A DNA stretch of 64,000 bases from Serpens sp035497915 (GTDB lineage: Bacteria; Pseudomonadota; Gammaproteobacteria; Pseudomonadales; Pseudomonadaceae). The stretch's first letter is position 1. Each line of letters starts with the position of its first letter. The stretch covers positions 1 through 64,000 of the forward strand of contig NZ_DATJCS010000025.1 in NCBI RefSeq assembly GCF_035497915.1, in the 5' to 3' direction. Both the position numbers and the translations under genes were made by a program. The notes under the pieces were generated by a model. That model saw nothing but the letters and a program-made list of their open reading frames with translations, did not search any database and had not been told where the DNA came from. Positions 51,196-59,218 of the stretch are shown in pieces.

Positions 51196-51474
51196 ATGAC
51201 CCATTCCGACGTTCAGGCTCCCAGGATCGAATTTCCCTGCGAGCATTATCCCATCAAGGTGATCGGCGATGCCGGCGAAGGCTTCGCCGCACTGGTCATC
51301 GACATCATGCGCCGGCATGTCGCCGACTTCGATGAAGGCAGCCTGGTGCTGCGGGACAGCAGCAAGGGGCGCTTCATGTCCGTGCAGGTGCTGATCACCG
51401 CTTCCAGTACCGACCAGCTGCAGGCCATCCACATGGATCTGCGCGCCACCGGGCGCGTGCACATGGTGCTCTGA
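51196..51474 (+). CDS. DUF493 (YbeD-family) protein
   Basis: A 92-residue cytoplasmic protein of the YbeD/DUF493 family, an ACT-like fold of unknown function, known to lie before lipB in many proteobacteria. It shows FPCEHYPIKVIGDAGEGFA, DSSKGRFMSVQVLITA and ATGRVHMVL. It has been suggested to regulate lipoate biosynthesis or related enzymes allosterically, but this is not proved. ATG 51196 gives the family length. The lipB start overlaps its stop (TGATG). Confidence 0.9.
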   Translation: MTHSDVQAPRIEFPCEHYPIKVIGDAGEGFAALVIDIMRRHVADFDEGSLVLRDSSKGRFMSVQVLITASSTDQLQAIHMDLRATGRVHMVL

Positions 51475-52133
51475 TGGAGCCCAGGCTGCTGGGGGTGCGC
51501 GAGCTCGGTCTGGTGGATTACCTGCCGACCTGGCAGGCCATGCAGCGCTTCACCCAGGAACGTGACGAACGAACCGGCGATGAGATCTGGCTGCTCCAGC
51601 ATCCGTCGGTATTCACCCAGGGCCAGGCCGGCAAGGCCGAACACGTGCTGTTTCCGGGCGACATTCCGGTGGTGCAGGTGGACCGTGGCGGCCAGGTGAC
51701 CTATCACGGCCCCGGCCAACTGGTGATCTATCTGCTGATCGATGTGCGCCGCCACGACCTGGGCGTGCGCGACCTGGTCAGCCGCATCGAGCAGAGCCTG
51801 GTCGACCTGCTGGCCAGCTACGGCGTGACGGCGGCGGCGCGCCCCGACGCGCCCGGCGTCTACGTCGACGGCGCCAAGATCGCCTCGCTGGGGCTGCGCA
51901 TTCGCCGTGGCTGCTCCTTCCATGGCCTGGCGCTGAACCTGGACATGGACATGGAGCCCTTCCGGCGCATCAACCCCTGTGGCTATGCCGGCCTGGCCAT
52001 GACCCAGCTGCGTGAGCTGTTGGGGCGACCCATCGATTTTCCCGAGGTGAGTGCCCGCCTGCGCGATCAGCTCGTCACACACCTCGACTATGCAGGTTTC
52101 AAGGCCCTCGAGGGCGGGATCGAATCGCTATGA
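51474..52133 (+). CDS. lipB: Octanoyl-ACP:protein octanoyltransferase
   Basis: Transfers octanoyl groups from acyl carrier protein to lipoyl domains of the 2-oxoacid dehydrogenases and the glycine cleavage system. 219 residues. It has QHPSVFTQGQAGKAEHVLF, the substrate loop VDRGGQVTYHGPGQLVIY, the catalytic lysine in GAKIASLGLRI and the acyl-accepting cysteine in INPCGYAGLAM. It overlaps the genes on both sides (DUF493 upstream, lipA by ATGA downstream), so the three are co-translated. Confidence 0.96.
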   Translation: MEPRLLGVRELGLVDYLPTWQAMQRFTQERDERTGDEIWLLQHPSVFTQGQAGKAEHVLFPGDIPVVQVDRGGQVTYHGPGQLVIYLLIDVRRHDLGVRDLVSRIEQSLVDLLASYGVTAAARPDAPGVYVDGAKIASLGLRIRRGCSFHGLALNLDMDMEPFRRINPCGYAGLAMTQLRELLGRPIDFPEVSARLRDQLVTHLDYAGFKALEGGIESL

Positions 52134-53104
52134 GCAGTCAGGAAAACGCCGGCAAGCCGGCCAAGCTGGAAACGGGCACCAAGCTGCGTGGCGCCGAGAA
52201 GGTGGCGCGCATTCCGGTCAAGGTCATCCCCACCGAGGAACTGCCGAAGAAACCGGACTGGATCCGGGTTCGCGTACCGGTGTCGCCCGAGGTGGACCGG
52301 ATCAAACAACTGCTGCGCAAGCATCGCCTGCACAGCGTCTGTGAAGAGGCCTCCTGCCCGAACCTGGGCGAGTGTTTCTCCGGTGGCACCGCCACCTTCA
52401 TGATCATGGGCGACATCTGTACCCGTCGCTGCCCGTTCTGCGACGTCGGCCACGGCCGGCCCAAGCCGCTGGATGCCGACGAGCCGATGAACCTGGCGCA
52501 GGCCATCGCCGACCTGCGCCTGCGCTACGTGGTGATCACCTCGGTGGACCGCGACGACCTGCGCGACGGCGGCGCCCAGCATTTCGCCGACTGCCTGCGC
52601 GAGATCCGCAAGCTGTCGCCCAACGTGCAGCTGGAAACCCTGGTGCCGGACTATCGCGGCCGCATGGACATCGCCCTGGATATCACCGCCACCGAGCCGC
52701 CGGACGTGTTCAACCACAATCTGGAAACCGTGCCGCGCCTGTACAAGGCGTCGCGCCCGGGTTCGGACTTCGAGTGGTCGCTGGACCTGCTGGAAAACTT
52801 CAAGAAGCGCGTGCCGGGCGTGCCGACCAAGTCCGGCCTGATGCTCGGCCTGGGCGAGACCGACGAGGAAGTGATCGAGGTGATGCACCGTCTGCGCGAG
52901 CACGACGTGGACATGCTGACCCTCGGCCAGTACCTGCAGCCGTCGCGCGAGCACCTCGCCGTGCAGCGCTTCGTGCATCCGGACACCTTCGCCTGGTTCG
53001 CCGAGGAAGGCGCGAAGATGGGCTTCAAGAACGTCGCCTCCGGCCCGCTGGTGCGCTCCTCCTACCACGCCGACCAGCAGGCGCATGGCGGGAAGATCAA
53101 CTGA
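52130..53104 (+). CDS. lipA: Lipoyl synthase
   Basis: Radical-SAM enzyme that inserts two sulfurs into protein-bound octanoate to form lipoate. 324 residues. The auxiliary 4Fe-4S cluster cysteines are in VCEEASCPNLGECF, the radical-SAM cluster in CTRRCPFCDVGHG, and the serine ligand in SSYHADQQAH close to the C-terminus. GLMLGLGETDEEV and LGQYLQPS are family motifs. Complete and apparently active. It follows lipB with a four-base overlap and ends at a strong terminator. Confidence 0.97.
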   Translation: MSSQENAGKPAKLETGTKLRGAEKVARIPVKVIPTEELPKKPDWIRVRVPVSPEVDRIKQLLRKHRLHSVCEEASCPNLGECFSGGTATFMIMGDICTRRCPFCDVGHGRPKPLDADEPMNLAQAIADLRLRYVVITSVDRDDLRDGGAQHFADCLREIRKLSPNVQLETLVPDYRGRMDIALDITATEPPDVFNHNLETVPRLYKASRPGSDFEWSLDLLENFKKRVPGVPTKSGLMLGLGETDEEVIEVMHRLREHDVDMLTLGQYLQPSREHLAVQRFVHPDTFAWFAEEGAKMGFKNVASGPLVRSSYHADQQAHGGKIN

Positions 53105-53115
53105 TCCGCTGCGGA

Positions 53116-53149
53116 AACGAAAAGGCGATCCTCGGATCGCCTTTTCGTT
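53116..53149 (+). terminator. Intrinsic terminator after lipA
   Basis: A perfect 16-base stem, AACGAAAAGGCGATCC with its complement, and a 2-base loop, with T runs inside the stem. It lies 12 bases past the lipA stop and between converging genes, so it can serve both. Confidence 0.92.
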
Positions 53150-53160
53150 CTGCATGGGCT

Positions 53161-53232
53161 GTGGGAGCGGACTTGTCCGCGAGCTCTTCGTGCAGGCCGC
53201 ACCCCGAAGCTCGCGAGTGAATTCGCTCCCAC
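53161..53232. repeat. REP doublet (GTGGGAGCGGACTTGTCCGC family)
   Basis: GTGGGAGCGGACTTGTCCGC (53161-53180) faces an inverted diverged copy ending GAATTCGCTCCCAC. It lies between the ends of lipA and sltB3. A near-identical doublet is at 63358-63428. Confidence 0.88.
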
Positions 53233-53244
53233 AGTCCTTGCCGG

Positions 53245-54510
53245 CTACCGCCTGCCGGTCTCCCGGCGCAGCCGCTTGAGCAGCGAGGAACTGGCAAAGC
53301 CGTCGGCGGCCAGGCCGTGGTCCATCTGGAAAGCGCGGATCGCCTGTCGACTGTTGGCGCCGATGATGCCGTCCGGCTCGCCCAGCGTATAACCCAGACG
53401 GGTGAGGCGCTCCTGCAGTTCGATGCGCTCGGCCCGGGACAGCGGCCGCTCGTGGTAGGGCCAGCGGGCGGAGATTTCGCCGTTGCCGCTCAGCCGATCG
53501 CCGAACAGGCCGATGGCCATGCCGTAGGCGCTGGAGTTGTTGTACTTGAGGATGGCGCGGAAGTTCGCCAGGGTCAGGAAGGCCGGCCCCAGGTGTCCGG
53601 CCGGCAGCAGCAGGCTGGCTTCCTGGTCCCCGTACTGCGGCGGCAGGTCGGGAATGGAAACGCCCAGTTGCTGCCATTCCAGCAGGGTCTTGCGTGCCTG
53701 GGGATCGGCATGGGAATAGTCGAAATTGGCCGGCAGGCCGACCTCGAATCCCCAGGGCTGGCCCAGTCGCCAGCCGGAACGCTGCAGGTAGTGGGCGGTG
53801 GAGGCGAGCGCATCGGCGGTCGAGTTCCAGATGTCGCGCCGCCCGTCGCCGTCGAAGTCCACCGCGTAACGCTGGTAGGTGGTGGGAATGAACTGGGTCT
53901 GGCCCATGGCGCCGGCCCAGGAACCGCGCATGCGGCGCGGGGTGATGTCGCCCTGCTGAAGGATCTGCAGGGCGGCGATGAGCTGCTGATGGGCGAATTC
54001 CGGGCGACGCCCCTCATGGGCCAGGGTGGCCAGTGAACGGATCACCGACTTGCTGCCCTGGGTCTGGCCGAAGTTGCTCTCCAGGCCCCAGATGGCCACC
54101 AGCGTCTGGCGGTCCACGCCATAGTGCTGCTCGATGCGGTGTAGCAGGGCGGCGTGTTCTTCCAGCAGTTGCTCGGCGCGCGCCAGGCGGCGCAGCGACA
54201 GGGCGCCGTCCAGGTATTCCCAGATCGGTCGGGTGAATTCCGGTTGGCTGCGGTCGGCCTTGATCACCTCGGCGTCGGGGCGCAGGCCGCGCAGGGCGGC
54301 GTCGAGAATGTCCGGGGCGATGCCGGCGTGCAGCGCCTCGCGGCGAAACTCGGCGAGCCAGGCGGCAAAACTGATGTGTTCCTCGCGCATTTCGGCGAGG
54401 CTCCGGCGGGGCTCGGCGCTGGAGGAAAGCGGCAGGCTGACGGCGAAGAGCAGGAGAGCGACGGAGGCGATCAGCAGGGGAGGCCGTAGGGCGGCCGGAA
54501 AGAACGGCAT
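53245..54510 (-). CDS. sltB3: Lytic transglycosylase with peptidoglycan-binding domain (SltB3-type)
   Basis: A secreted murein lyase of the MltB family, about 421 residues. Signal peptide at 1-30, catalytic domain (about 45-330) with the glutamate in IWGLESNFGQ, SWAGAMGQTQFIPTTYQR, and FDGDGRRDIWNS, then a C-terminal peptidoglycan-binding domain (about 350-415) with LTRLGYTLGEPDGIIG and RQAIRAFQ. The binding domain separates it from the rodA-linked enzyme at 47868-48875. No lipobox is seen, so it is probably soluble. ATG 54510 is used; a TTG at 54543 is possible. Symbol by recalled P. aeruginosa gene order. Confidence 0.9.
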   Translation of the reverse strand: MPFFPAALRPPLLIASVALLLFAVSLPLSSSAEPRRSLAEMREEHISFAAWLAEFRREALHAGIAPDILDAALRGLRPDAEVIKADRSQPEFTRPIWEYLDGALSLRRLARAEQLLEEHAALLHRIEQHYGVDRQTLVAIWGLESNFGQTQGSKSVIRSLATLAHEGRRPEFAHQQLIAALQILQQGDITPRRMRGSWAGAMGQTQFIPTTYQRYAVDFDGDGRRDIWNSTADALASTAHYLQRSGWRLGQPWGFEVGLPANFDYSHADPQARKTLLEWQQLGVSIPDLPPQYGDQEASLLLPAGHLGPAFLTLANFRAILKYNNSSAYGMAIGLFGDRLSGNGEISARWPYHERPLSRAERIELQERLTRLGYTLGEPDGIIGANSRQAIRAFQMDHGLAADGFASSSLLKRLRRETGRR

Positions 54511-54566
54511 GCGAAGCGGTCTCGAAATCGACTTATGGAACAAGACCTTATCATGGCTGAAAAAAT

Positions 54567-54722
54567 TCAGGCGGCCAGAACGACGGAAGCCTCCCAGTTG
54601 TGCTGGGAGGCTTCGCGACGGTAGCTGCCCTTGCCCTTTTTCGGCTGTTCCTGGCGGCTGCGGAACAGGGGCTGGGCGACGAGGGACTTGGCCTTGTTTG
54701 GCCGCTTGGGTTGTTTGGCCAT
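54567..54722 (-). CDS. arfA: Alternative ribosome-rescue factor ArfA
   Basis: A 51-residue protein that recruits release factor 2 to ribosomes stalled on mRNAs without a stop codon, the backup for tmRNA. Translation of the minus strand from ATG 54722 gives MAKQPKRPNKAKSLVAQPLF, then QPKKGKGSYRREASQHNWEA. The basic KGKGSYRR core and the PLFRSR segment are diagnostic of ArfA. Codons for EASQHNWEAS form a perfect hairpin (54586-54614), the known device that lets the message be cut or terminated early, so that ArfA is made from a non-stop mRNA and removed by tmRNA while tmRNA works. A GGAGAA ribosome site precedes the ATG. Longer frames overlapping it are artefacts. Confidence 0.88.
   Translation of the reverse strand: MAKQPKRPNKAKSLVAQPLFRSRQEQPKKGKGSYRREASQHNWEASVVLAA
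54586..54614 (-). promoter_or_regulatory. Hairpin inside arfA
   Basis: A perfect 12-base stem (GAAGCCTCCCAG with its complement) and a 5-base loop, within the last third of arfA. In other proteobacteria the equivalent is cleaved by RNase III or ends transcription before the stop codon. Confidence 0.85.
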
Positions 54723-54872
54723 GCAGGTTCTCCAGTGGGTCGGTGACTGGCGCGCATCATAGGGGTTGTGCAGAAATTGTCCAGCGTGATCTGGTTTGTT
54801 GCCGTAGGCGGTCGGCGCTGTCCGGCCGCCAGGGTGTGTCCGCCGCGGCGGCCGAGAAAGACGTTGTCCGCC

Positions 54873-55910
54873 CTATAGGTTCGGCAGCGGCAAACGCAGC
54901 CCGGCGATCTGCAGGGTCAGGCTGGCCAGCCCCGCCCAGGGGTCGCCGGCGGCCTGGCCCTTGATCTGCGCGTCGATGCGCTGGGCGTCGCGCAGCAGCT
55001 GGCCCCAGCGGCTGGCGCTGTGGCGTTGCAGCGCGCGGGAAAGCAGCGGGCGGCGCTTGTCCCACACCGGCGGCCGGCACTGGGCGAAGGCGCGCTCCAG
55101 CGGCAGGCCCTGCTCATGCTGGAATGCCAGGTTGGCCAACTGGCGTACCTCGCGGGCCAGCGCCCAGAGAATCACCGGCGCCTCCAGTCCCTCGCCGCGC
55201 AGGCCTTCCAGCATGCGCAGCGCGTGCGGCGCCTGTCCGGCCAGGGCGGCGTCGATCAGGCCGAAGACGTCGAAGCGCGCGCTGTCGGCCACGGCGGCCT
55301 GCACGGTGTCCGCATCGATCTTCTGCCCCTCGGCCAACAACTTGAGCTTTTCGATTTCCTGCACGGCGGCCAGCAGATTGCCTTCCACCCGCGCGGCGAT
55401 CAGCTCCACCGCCTCCGGAGTGGCGGCGAGACCCGCCTGGCCCAGGCGCTGGTTGATCCATTGCGGCAACTGCTGGGCATCCACTGGCCAGATCTGCACG
55501 AACTGGCTGGCCTGACCCTCGATCAGCGCCTTGGCCCATTTGGTCTTCTGGCTGCTGCCATCCAGCTTGGGCAGCTGCAGCAGCAGCACGGTGTCCTCGG
55601 CAGGGCGCGCCAGGTAATCGAGCAGGGCGCTGGCGCCCTTGTCGCCGGGCTTGCCGGACGGCAGGCGCAGTTCGATCAGGCGCTTTTCGGCGAACAGCGA
55701 CAGGCTGGCGCCCGCCTCGTAGAGCTGGCCCCAGTCGAAGTTGGCTTCCGCATGGAATACCTGGCGTTCGCCGAAGCCCTGACTGCGGGCGGCGGCGCGA
55801 ATGGCATCGCAGGCCTCCTGGCAGAGCAGCGGCTCGTCGCCGCTGACCGCGTACACGGGCGCCAGCGACCCTTGCAGATGCTTGCCGAGCTGGGCCGGAG
55901 ACAGCTTCAT
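54873..55910 (-). CDS. holA: DNA polymerase III delta subunit
   Basis: The clamp-loader subunit that opens the beta sliding clamp. 345 residues, of the usual length, with the N-terminal domain MKLSPAQLGKHLQGSLAPVY and VSGDEPLLCQEACDAIR, the clamp-contact region around ASLSLFAEKRLIELRLPSG, and the C-terminal collar domain with KRRPLLSRALQRH. It has no functional ATP site, as expected. Its start overlaps lptE by four bases (ATGA) in the leuS-lptE-holA series. Confidence 0.95.
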   Translation of the reverse strand: MKLSPAQLGKHLQGSLAPVYAVSGDEPLLCQEACDAIRAAARSQGFGERQVFHAEANFDWGQLYEAGASLSLFAEKRLIELRLPSGKPGDKGASALLDYLARPAEDTVLLLQLPKLDGSSQKTKWAKALIEGQASQFVQIWPVDAQQLPQWINQRLGQAGLAATPEAVELIAARVEGNLLAAVQEIEKLKLLAEGQKIDADTVQAAVADSARFDVFGLIDAALAGQAPHALRMLEGLRGEGLEAPVILWALAREVRQLANLAFQHEQGLPLERAFAQCRPPVWDKRRPLLSRALQRHSASRWGQLLRDAQRIDAQIKGQAAGDPWAGLASLTLQIAGLRLPLPNL

Positions 55911-56452
55911 GGAGCGGCGCGCTGTTCGGCCTGCGCCTTGGCCGTGGCCTGGGCGTCGAGGCGTTCGAGCTCGGCGGGGGAGAGCACCTGCAGGCGGCGC
56001 ACCAGTTGCTGTAGCAGATCGCGGCGCATTTCCTCCAGCTGTTGCTGGCGTTCCTGCTCCGAGCCGATCAGGTTGTTCTGGTCGTGGGCCACCACCTTCT
56101 GGGTTTCCAGGCGGTTTTCCAGCAGGGGGTGCTGGCGGCTGCGGATCTGGTAATCCAGTGCGGCGGTCAGCTCGTATTCGGCGCTGCGTGCGCCGCTGGT
56201 GAAGCTGGCGGTGCGCTGGTCGACTTCTTCTTCCAGCAGCACCAGTTGGTAGGGCGCGCCCGGATGGACACGCACGCCACGGGTCTCCAGCAGCGTGCGC
56301 AACTGGCGGGCGGCGTCGCCGTAGCGGTCCTCGGCGCGCAGGTCCAGCTCGCGCAGGGCGAACGCCTCGCCGCCGCCGGTGCCGCGCAGCTGGAAACCGC
56401 AGGCGCCGAGCAGCAGCGTGGCGGCGAGGATCAGCAGGAAGCGATGCGGCAT
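55907..56452 (-). CDS. lptE: LPS-assembly lipoprotein LptE
   Basis: Outer membrane lipoprotein that plugs and helps fold the LptD barrel, the last station of LPS export. 181 residues: signal peptide with lipobox LLLGAC (lipid cysteine 18), then GFQLRGTGGGEAFALRELDL and YQLVLLEEEVDQRTASF, typical of the family, and a C-terminal charged helix with QQQLEEMRRDLLQQLVRRLQ. It overlaps holA and follows leuS with 51 bases between. Confidence 0.94.
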   Translation of the reverse strand: MPHRFLLILAATLLLGACGFQLRGTGGGEAFALRELDLRAEDRYGDAARQLRTLLETRGVRVHPGAPYQLVLLEEEVDQRTASFTSGARSAEYELTAALDYQIRSRQHPLLENRLETQKVVAHDQNNLIGSEQERQQQLEEMRRDLLQQLVRRLQVLSPAELERLDAQATAKAQAEQRAAP

Positions 56453-56503
56453 CGGGCGGTCTCCTGAGCGATCGCCCCGGCGGCGCCGGGGCGGATGGCG
56501 CGG

Positions 56504-59116
56504 TTAGTTGGCGACGATGTTGACCAGCTTGCCGGGTACCACGATCACCTTGCGAATCGTCAGGCCTTCAGTAAAGCGCAGGACGTTCTCGTTGGCGCGG
56601 GCGGCGGCTTCCACGGCTTCGCGGCTGGCGCTGGCCGGCACGTCGATCTGGCCGCGCAGCTTGCCGTTGACCTGCACCACCAGGGTCAGGGTGTCCTGCA
56701 CCAGGGCGCTTTCGTCGACGCTCGGCCAGGCGGCGTCGATGATGTCGCCAGCCTTGCCCAGTTGCTGCCACAGCGCGTGGCAGATGTGCGGGGTGATCGG
56801 CGCGAGCAGCAGGGCCACGGTTTCCAGGCCCTCCTGCAGCAGGGCGCGGTCCTGTGCGCTGGCGGTCGGGGCCTTCTCCAGCACGTTCATCAGCGTCATC
56901 ACCTGGGCGATGGCGGTGTTGAACTTGTGGTTCTGGCCGACATCGGTGCTGGCCTGCTTGATGGCGAGGTGAATGGCGCGGCGCACGGCCTTCTGCTCGT
57001 CGGCCAGGCTGGCGAGATCCAGCGCACCCGGCAGGCCGGCGCTGACATGGTTGTGGGCCAGACGCCAGACGCGGCGCAGGAAGCGGTTGGCGCCCTCGAC
57101 GCCGGCGTCCGACCACTCGCAGCTCATGTCCGGCGGCGAAGCGAACATCATGAACAGGCGGCAGGTGTCGGCGCCGTAGGCGTCGATCATCGCCTGCGGG
57201 TCCACGCCGTTGTTCTTGGACTTGGACATCTTCTCCACGCCGCCGATTTCCACCGGCAGGCCGTCGCTCTTCAGCTTGGCGGCCACGATCTTGGCCTTGC
57301 TGTCGCGCTCGATTTCCACATCCGCCGGGTTGAACCAGTCCTTGCCGCCGTTGGGCAGGCTGCGGTAGTAGGTTTCGGCGACCACCATGCCCTGGGTCAG
57401 CAGGTTGGTGAACGGCTCATCGGAGCTGACCAGGCCTTCGTCGCGCATCAGCTTGTGGAAGAAGCGCGCATACAGCAGGTGCAGGATGGCGTGCTCGATG
57501 CCGCCGATGTACTGGTCGACCGGCAGCCAGTGGTTGGCGGCAGCCGGGTCGACCATGCCCTGGTCATACTGCGGCGAGGCGTAGCGGGCGAAGTACCAGG
57601 ACGATTCCACGAAGGTGTCCATGGTGTCGGTTTCGCGCTTGGCCGCAGTGCCGCACTTCGGGCAGGTGCAGGTGTAGAACTCCGGCATCTTGGCCAGCGG
57701 CGAGCCGGTGCCGTCCGGCACCACGTCCTCGGGCAGCACGACCGGCAGCTGGTCTTCCGGCACCGGCACGTCGCCACAGCTCGGGCAGTGGATGATCGGG
57801 ATCGGGCAGCCCCAGTAGCGCTGGCGGCTGATGCCCCAGTCGCGCAGGCGGAACTGGGTCTTGCGGGCGCCGTGCTCGGCGGCTTCCAGGTCGGCGACGA
57901 TGGCGTCGAAGGCGGCCTGGAACTCCAGGTTGTCGTACTGGGCGGAATTGACGGTGGTCAGACCGCTCTTGTCGGCGTACCAGTCCTGCCACTCGCTGGC
58001 GCTGAAGTCCTTGCCGTCGGCGCGGTACACCTGAACGATCGGCAGGCGGTACTTGTTGGCGAATTCGAAGTCGCGCTCGTCATGGGCCGGCACGGCCATC
58101 ACGGCGCCTTCGCCATAGCCCCACAGCACGTAGTTGGCCACGAACACCGGCAGCTTTTGGCCGTTGAGCGGGTGGATGACGAACTGCCCGGTGGGCATGC
58201 CCTTCTTTTCCATGGTGGCCATGTCGGCCTCGGCCACGGAGCCGGCCTTGCATTCGGCGATGAACGCGGCCAGTTCGGCATTGTTCTCGGCGGCGCGGAT
58301 CGCCAGCGGGTGCTCGGCGGCCACAGCCACGTAGGTGGCGCCCATCAGGGTGTCCGGGCGGGTCGAGTAGACCTTCAGCTGGCCGTCGGTGCCGATGCTG
58401 TCGACGTCATAGTCGAAGACGATGTCGGCACCGAAGCTCTTGCCGATCCAGTTGCGCTGCATGGTCTTGACCTGCTCGGGCCAGCCATCGAGCTTGTCCA
58501 GGTCGGCGAGCAGCTCTTCCGCGTAGGCGGTGATGCGGAAGTAGTACATGGGGATCTCGCGCTTCTCGACCAGCGCGCCGGAGCGCCAGCCGCGCCCGTC
58601 GATCACCTGCTCGTTGGCCAGCACGGTCTGGTCCACCGGGTCCCAGTTCACGGTGCCGTTCTTGCGGTAGATCACGCCCTTCTCGAACAGGCGGGTGAAC
58701 AGCCACTGTTCCCAGCGGTAGTAGTCCGGCTTGCAGGTGGTGACTTCGCGCGACCAGTCGATCGCCAGGCCCAGGCTCTTCAGCTGGGATTTCATGTAGG
58801 CGATGTTCTCGTAGGTCCACTTGGCCGGCGCCACCTGGTTCTTCATGGCGGCGTTTTCGGCCGGCATGCCGAAGGCGTCCCAGCCCATCGGTTGCAGCAC
58901 GTTCTTGCCCAGCATGCGCTGGTAGCGGGCAATCACGTCGCCGATGGTGTAGTTGCGCACGTGCCCCATGTGCAGCTTGCCGCTCGGGTAGGGGAACATC
59001 GACAGGCAGTAGTAGGTGTCCTTGCCGGGCTGTTCGCCGACCTTGAAGGAGTCCTTGGCGTCCCAGTGGGACTGCGCGGCGGGTTCGATTTCGCTGGGCT
59101 GATACTGTTCGTGCAT
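56504..59116 (-). CDS. leuS: Leucyl-tRNA synthetase
   Basis: Charges tRNA-Leu; class I synthetase, 870 residues. The HIGH motif is HMGH in PYPSGKLHMGHVRNYT, the catalytic loop is KMSKSKNNG, and the CP1 editing domain (about 225-420) has the GVEH-like region and TLMGATYVAVAAEHPL with conserved threonine and aspartate sites. A zinc-binding-like CPSCGDVPVP segment and CPKCG are also present. ATG 59116 gives the family start MHEQYQPSEIEP. First gene of the leuS-lptE-holA series. Confidence 0.97.
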   Translation of the reverse strand: MHEQYQPSEIEPAAQSHWDAKDSFKVGEQPGKDTYYCLSMFPYPSGKLHMGHVRNYTIGDVIARYQRMLGKNVLQPMGWDAFGMPAENAAMKNQVAPAKWTYENIAYMKSQLKSLGLAIDWSREVTTCKPDYYRWEQWLFTRLFEKGVIYRKNGTVNWDPVDQTVLANEQVIDGRGWRSGALVEKREIPMYYFRITAYAEELLADLDKLDGWPEQVKTMQRNWIGKSFGADIVFDYDVDSIGTDGQLKVYSTRPDTLMGATYVAVAAEHPLAIRAAENNAELAAFIAECKAGSVAEADMATMEKKGMPTGQFVIHPLNGQKLPVFVANYVLWGYGEGAVMAVPAHDERDFEFANKYRLPIVQVYRADGKDFSASEWQDWYADKSGLTTVNSAQYDNLEFQAAFDAIVADLEAAEHGARKTQFRLRDWGISRQRYWGCPIPIIHCPSCGDVPVPEDQLPVVLPEDVVPDGTGSPLAKMPEFYTCTCPKCGTAAKRETDTMDTFVESSWYFARYASPQYDQGMVDPAAANHWLPVDQYIGGIEHAILHLLYARFFHKLMRDEGLVSSDEPFTNLLTQGMVVAETYYRSLPNGGKDWFNPADVEIERDSKAKIVAAKLKSDGLPVEIGGVEKMSKSKNNGVDPQAMIDAYGADTCRLFMMFASPPDMSCEWSDAGVEGANRFLRRVWRLAHNHVSAGLPGALDLASLADEQKAVRRAIHLAIKQASTDVGQNHKFNTAIAQVMTLMNVLEKAPTASAQDRALLQEGLETVALLLAPITPHICHALWQQLGKAGDIIDAAWPSVDESALVQDTLTLVVQVNGKLRGQIDVPASASREAVEAAARANENVLRFTEGLTIRKVIVVPGKLVNIVAN

Positions 59117-59218
59117 GGCTACTGGCGCTGGGAAGGGGAGGGAATTCGAAAGCCCGCTAGCATACATGACCCCCCTTCGACTAGGGAAACTGAGTATGCC
59201 GGCGAGCGGTGATTGGCA

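Noticed and set aside
54551..54760. A 69-codon minus-strand frame over the arfA region
   Set aside because: It is serine/proline/arginine-rich with no family likeness; the overlapping frame starting at 54722 gives ArfA.
56495..59212. Open frame of about 900 codons on the plus strand
   Set aside because: Antisense shadow of leuS with no recognisable domain.
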